From positions 1,734,152 to 1,798,151 of the forward strand of contig VZQC01009601.1 of the NCBI GenBank assembly GCA_009823505.1: a stretch of 64,000 bases of DNA, in the 5' to 3' direction. This DNA is from Rhizomys pruinosus (Eukaryota; Chordata; Mammalia; Rodentia; Spalacidae). The notes below the pieces were generated by a model. The model ran no database searches and was not told where the DNA came from. It saw only the letters and a program-made list of their open reading frames with translations. The position numbers were made by a program, and so were the translations under genes. This document shows positions 60,051 through 64,000 of this stretch, one piece after another (the stretch's first letter is position 1; each line of letters begins with the position of its first letter).

Positions 60051-61874
60051 CATTTTTAAAAGAACCATTCACTGGCCAAACATCAGAGTCCTCATTGTGA
60101 TTTTTAGAAATTTGAGGTCTCTACCCTAATTGACTTTGAAAACCCAGACATCTTGAATGTTTTGTTGTTCTCCTTACAAGGTGCTATCTTAAAGGGGAAG
60201 AGGATTGGGGAAGATTTGTATTTGAAGTCTGATGTTTCCCTTCAGGATTTCTTTTCATATTTTACTTTTAGATTTAAAATTAATCCGAAGGAAACTGTTT
60301 TCTTGAGTTTCCTTAGCAATTTTTCTTCACATTCATGGTCTTTCCTCTTATAAGGACAACGTTCAGCTTGTATAGGGCCCACCTCATGGTGAAGGTCGTT
60401 GTCAGGACTGACCCCAATGTAGAATAAGTGAAACTTAGGTAACTGAAGAATTCAGCATTTTAAGCACGGTAACCGGGTACGCAGTTAAAATCAGGAGTAT
60501 CAGGTCCATTTGACTTCCTTTCAGGATGATACTAATAAAATTATTTGTACTAGAGACCTGGAAATACTTCATTAATTGGCTTACACAATTGGAATGATAT
60601 AGTATTTATTACAATGCTCTATTGTCTGTAATTTTTCCTTTTTGTAGTTTGGATGGAGTTTTTTTGTTTAGGGGAGTACTGAGTGTTGGATCCTAGGAAG
60701 TGGGCACCATAGAGGTCTTCTTGGGTGTTGCCCCCCCAAATGGGCAGTCTGACCATTGCTTTTATTTTTCTAGTTGTCTTCTAGTTTCTTTTTTCTTTCC
60801 TTCTCTCACTGTATCTCCCAGAATTTTAACTACCTTATGTTAATCAAACATGTTTGCAAATGGGCAATAGGTATATTGTGAGAATGTACTCCCAAACTCT
60901 ATTATTTAATTCTGAGTGAGCTGGGGCCTACCCTCTCTGACTCCCCAGACTAGGTTATTTGTTCTAAGAAATGTTCCATGTAATTTTCCTTTTTCTTCTG
61001 GTGTGCTGTTTAAAATTTTATGGTTTTTAGTTGTGTAACTAATACTTTTCCTACTCTTTCAAATTTTGTATAAATCTTTGAGATAGGAGCATTGTCTTTG
61101 TTGTTAACTGTTAGGTACATTGATGACATGTAGTAAATATTTTTTAAATAATGAGCATGCACAAAATACATGTCAAAAGGTGTCTGTCTGTCTCTCTCTG
61201 ATGTGTGATGTGTGTCTGAGTATGGGCACATGTGTGTCACAATGTGAGTGTTGAGGTCACCTTAGATATCAGTCCTTGCCTCACCTTGCCTTCCTCTTAT
61301 TCCCTGCTGCACATACCAAGCTCTCTAGCTGTCAGCTTCCAACAATTTTCCTGTCTCTTTCTCCTATCTTCCAGTATCTGCTCCATGTGCATCTGCATCT
61401 GGCTTTAACATAGGTTCTGGGGATTCAAACTTAGGTCATCAGGATCCTGCATATCTCCACAGCCTTATGAGCACAAACTCTAAAAATTTAGTTTACTACA
61501 AGTGTAAGGAAAGGTTACACACTCTGTCTAGAGGCTGATCTTATTCTGGTGCATTATAAATATGCCCCATCTCTCTGGATTGCTTTGTATATATTTTCTA
61601 CAAATTATAGCTTTTCTGTGTGTGTTACTACAGTATGACTATCAGCATCAGAAATTATCAATACATGAAATAGCTTCAAATCCTTAGACTCTCATTTAAG
61701 TTTGACTTTTTTCTTAATCAATGAAAAGGTTTAGCTCAAAGCCACATTTTCAGTCCTTCAGTTTTTCCATATATTCAGTTGGTCATTGAACTGGGAGTTC
61801 TGTGAAGTCTCCTGTCAATAGTGTGCTTATTTCTCTTTGTTTTCTGTATTTTCTTTTTTATTTAGGAAAATATA

Positions 61875-62215
61875 TTAGTTACTTTTCTGTTGCAATGATA
61901 AAATGCCTTGACCAAAAGTGACTTATGGAAAAAGAGAGTTTATTTGGTTGCGGAGGGAGAGTCCATATTGGTGGGGGGAGGCATGTAGGCAGGGAGCTGA
62001 GAGGTCACATCTCCAACAGCAAACAGCAAGCAGAGAGAACAAATTAGAGTAGAAGTGGGAGGAGCCTGTAAGTTCCGAAAGCCTGTGTTCCCCCTTACCC
62101 AGACCCCATACTTTGTCCAGTAAGGCTGCACTTCCTAAACCTTACCAAACAGTGCCATCAGCTGAGGACCAGATGTTCGAATTCATGCCTATACGGGACA
62201 TTTCTTATTCAAACC
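61875..62215 (+). mobile_element. Rodent interspersed repeat (TTAGTTACTTTTCTGTTGC type)
   Basis: TATTAGTTACTTTTCTGTTG, CAATGATAAAATGCCTTGAC, AAAGAGAGTTTATTTGG, CAAACAGTGCCATCAGCTGA, TTATTCAAACCAATGTGG. It resembles non-autonomous URR1-like or RMER-like rodent repeats. The family is uncertain. Confidence 0.6.
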
Positions 62216-62274
62216 AATGTGGAGTCTGGCCTTACTCTGATGCTTAGCTACTAAGCCCTCTTGTTGAAGAGTTC

Positions 62275-62395
62275 CTTCTGGGCCAGTGAGGTGGCTCAGT
62301 GAGAGATGCTTGTGCTCAGACATGACGATCTGAGTTCCATTCCCCAATCCCACAGTGAGAAGAGAGAACCCACTCCTGAAAGAGTTTATTTCTAA
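62275..62395 (+). mobile_element. B2/B3-type SINE head
   Basis: GGGCCAGTGAGGTGGCTCAG, TGAGAGATGCTTGTGCTCAG, GATCTGAGTTCCATTCCCCA: a tRNA-derived promoter region, truncated before the tail. Confidence 0.65.
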
Positions 62396-62402
62396 ATGAC
62401 TG

Positions 62403-62585
62403 ATGCCCCCAGATGGGCCTTTCATGGGTCCAAAAGTCTTTGTTCAGCATGACAAACCTTCCACTATTGTGGAAGATACAAACAGAAGAATCAGGCAATT
62501 TCAAGATAGTGGAAGTTTTAAAACCTTGCTGAAAGTTGGAGAACGCCACCAGAAATGGATTTCAGAGGTCAGAAGGGAGGCATAG
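62403..62585 (+). other. Unidentified exon-like open stretch
   Basis: Reads MPPDGPFMGPKVFVQHDKPS, TIVEDTNRRIRQFQDSGSFK, TLLKVGERHQKWISEVRREA without stops, between a SINE head (62275-62395) and another SINE-like piece from about 62565 (GAGGTCAGAAGGGAGG). The composition looks protein-like (charged, not low in complexity), unlike other short ORFs nearby. There is a possible acceptor CCCCAG at 62407-62412. I do not recognise the protein. It could be a retrocopy fragment, part of an old mobile element or chance. Confidence 0.3.
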
Positions 62586-62634
62586 GACCCCTGGGATTGG
62601 AGTTTGGGGTGGCTAGCCGCCACATGGATGCTTT

Positions 62635-63340
62635 TTTTTAAAAACCAATTTTTTATTGAAGCTCTGTGTATTTCATACAAAATTAAAAATCAAATCTACA
62701 CCCGTGCCTCCCTCTCTGCCCCCCCACCCTGCCAGAGCTCTTGCATTCTGCCAAACATGTTTTTCATCTTTTTCTCAGTCTCTCTCAAAATTCTCAATGC
62801 AGAAGTTTACTATTTCGAGCAGAAGTTCACCATTTCAGTCAGTTCTTTGATGCAGTCTTTCTGTTGTTATTCCTTCTAATATGCATCACTCCAAAATATG
62901 CACATATGCATGCCACATATATCATAGGTTTTAGCTTCTTCAGCTTATGATTTTTTTTTCTTTTATGCTGAAAGATATCATGTTTGAAGGCTCCTCTTTG
63001 GCAAGCCCAAACCACCAAGAGTTCTACTCTTGTGTTCCACACTGGGGTTTTCCCTTCCCATGGTCACCAAATGAGGTCCAGTAAGCACCACATCCTGTCT
63101 TGATCTTCCTGTCTGGTCTCCATGATACAGCCTGGGTAGTCCAACAATGGCAGTCTATACTATGAAGAGGCTGAAACCAGAGCAGTAGCTCAGTCCACAA
63201 GTTGGATGTCTCAGCAGTCCCCATCTGACACTGAAGGTTTGGAGGATTCTTGGAGAGACATGACTCTTCAGTCCATATTACAAGGTTGAAAAGCTGTGTC
63301 TCTTCCTAAATCAGACAGCAGCTGCACAAGAAATAAGGTC
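62635..63340. other. Old repeat-like non-coding DNA
   Basis: 62640-62760 (TTTTTTATTGAAGCTCTGTG, TTTCATACAAAATTAAAAAT) resembles L1-derived ends. 62980-63330 (CAAATGAGGTCCAGTAAGCA, GCAGTAGCTCAGTCCACAAG) looks like internal sequence of a rodent retroelement. Neither has a coding signal. Confidence 0.4.
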
Positions 63341-64000
63341 GACAATTGACAAGTGGGACCTCATTAAACTCAAAAGCTTCTGTACATCAAAGGAAACAAT
63401 AAAGGAAGTGGAGAAAACCCACAGAGTGGGAGGAAACCTTCACTGCAGACACATCTGACAAAGCATTAATTTTCAGAGTATACAAGCTACTCAAAAAACA
63501 AAGAAGAAAGAAAACGAATCACTCAAAAGATGGAGTAAAGAACTGAATAGAGACTTGACAGAGGAGGAATTGGAGATGGCTGAGAAACATCTTAAAAACT
63601 GTTCAGCATCGCTAATAATTAAGGAAATGCAAATTAAAACCACTTTAAGATACCATCTTAGTCCAATAAGACTGGCTAGGATCAAGAAAACAAATGATAC
63701 CAAGTGCTGGAGAGGTTGTGGGGAAAGGGGAACACTCATCCATTGCTGGTGGGAATGTAAACTTGTACAGCCACTATGGAAAGCAGTGTGGAGAACCCTT
63801 AGAAGACTCAAAATGAGCCTTCCATTTGACCCAGTCATACCACTCCTGGGTATATACCCACAAGACACAACTTACTGCAAAGATACATGCACAGCTATGT
63901 TTATTGCAGCTCTGTTCACAATAGCAAAAAGCTGGAACCAGCCCAGGTGCCCTTCAACTGACGAGTGGATAGAGAAAATGTGGTACATGTATACAATGGA
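63340..64000 (+). mobile_element. L1 (LINE-1) fragment near its 3' end, runs off the window
   Basis: Long collinear match to the widely shared L1 3' segment: ATTAAACTCAAAAGCTTCTG, AAATGCAAATTAAAACCACT, AGATACCATCTTAGTCCAAT, TGCTGGTGGGAATGTAAACT, CTGGGTATATACCCACAAGA, GTTTATTGCAGCTCTGTTCA and GTGGTACATGTATACAATGG at the very end. The left end is 5'-truncated near 63340. No intact ORF. Confidence 0.92.

Noticed and set aside
63340..64000. Coding gene on either strand near the window end
   Set aside because: The 125-codon minus-strand ORF at 63491-63868 is antisense to an L1 3' fragment.

Overview
This is a vertebrate, rodent-type genomic window. It is AT-rich, has no long conserved ORFs, and is packed with B1-type (7SL-derived) and B3/B2-type (tRNA-derived) SINEs, L1 tails and rodent LTR-like repeats. 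Its only recognisable gene is a central part of AGTPBP1 (Nna1/CCP1, cytosolic carboxypeptidase 1) on the + strand. Four coding exons fit together in phase: 10701-11383, 34487-34570, 38627-38713 and 38797-38945. They encode the acidic linker and the start of the N-domain. The catalytic M14 exons are not in the window. The B3 subfamily differs from the B2/B3 consensus I know from mouse, rat and Chinese hamster, so I place the source only as a muroid-like rodent.

Layout. 1-1650 is a displaced copy of intron sequence. About 1650-9640 is poor, random-looking sequence. Inside it lies an inverted, eroding copy of a 42-bp minisatellite and its flank (about 3340-5360). 9640-10119 is an inverted intron piece ending at an isolated N. 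10121-16340 is largely single-copy and holds the first exon. 16345-34760 contains three rearranged copies of one intron block: A 16345-23195, B 23200-26945 and C 26946-34760. Copy A carries a dead duplicate of the 84-bp exon; copy C carries the intact one. 34760-39500 holds a very homogeneous 40-unit 42-bp minisatellite and two further exons. 39520-46200 is SINE-rich, with an LTR-like element. 46205-50815 is a second, lower-quality copy of the exon-minisatellite-exon block, carrying damaged exons. 50820-52900 is a noisy copy of 44390-46200, and 54520-56640 is a copy of 41385-43480. 56645-64000 is single-copy intron or flank with old repeats and an L1 3' end.

Many duplicates differ by scattered 1-bp indels, and three isolated N bases (10120, 50819, 56644) sit at joins. 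I infer that much of the repetition is false duplication or unpolished long-read gap filling. Some is probably real, either paralogous or allelic: copy A has two private SINE insertions plus a stop codon and a dead splice donor. I found no new multi-gene system. The most original signal is a chimeric B3-B1 SINE that seems to have moved as one unit at two unrelated loci.
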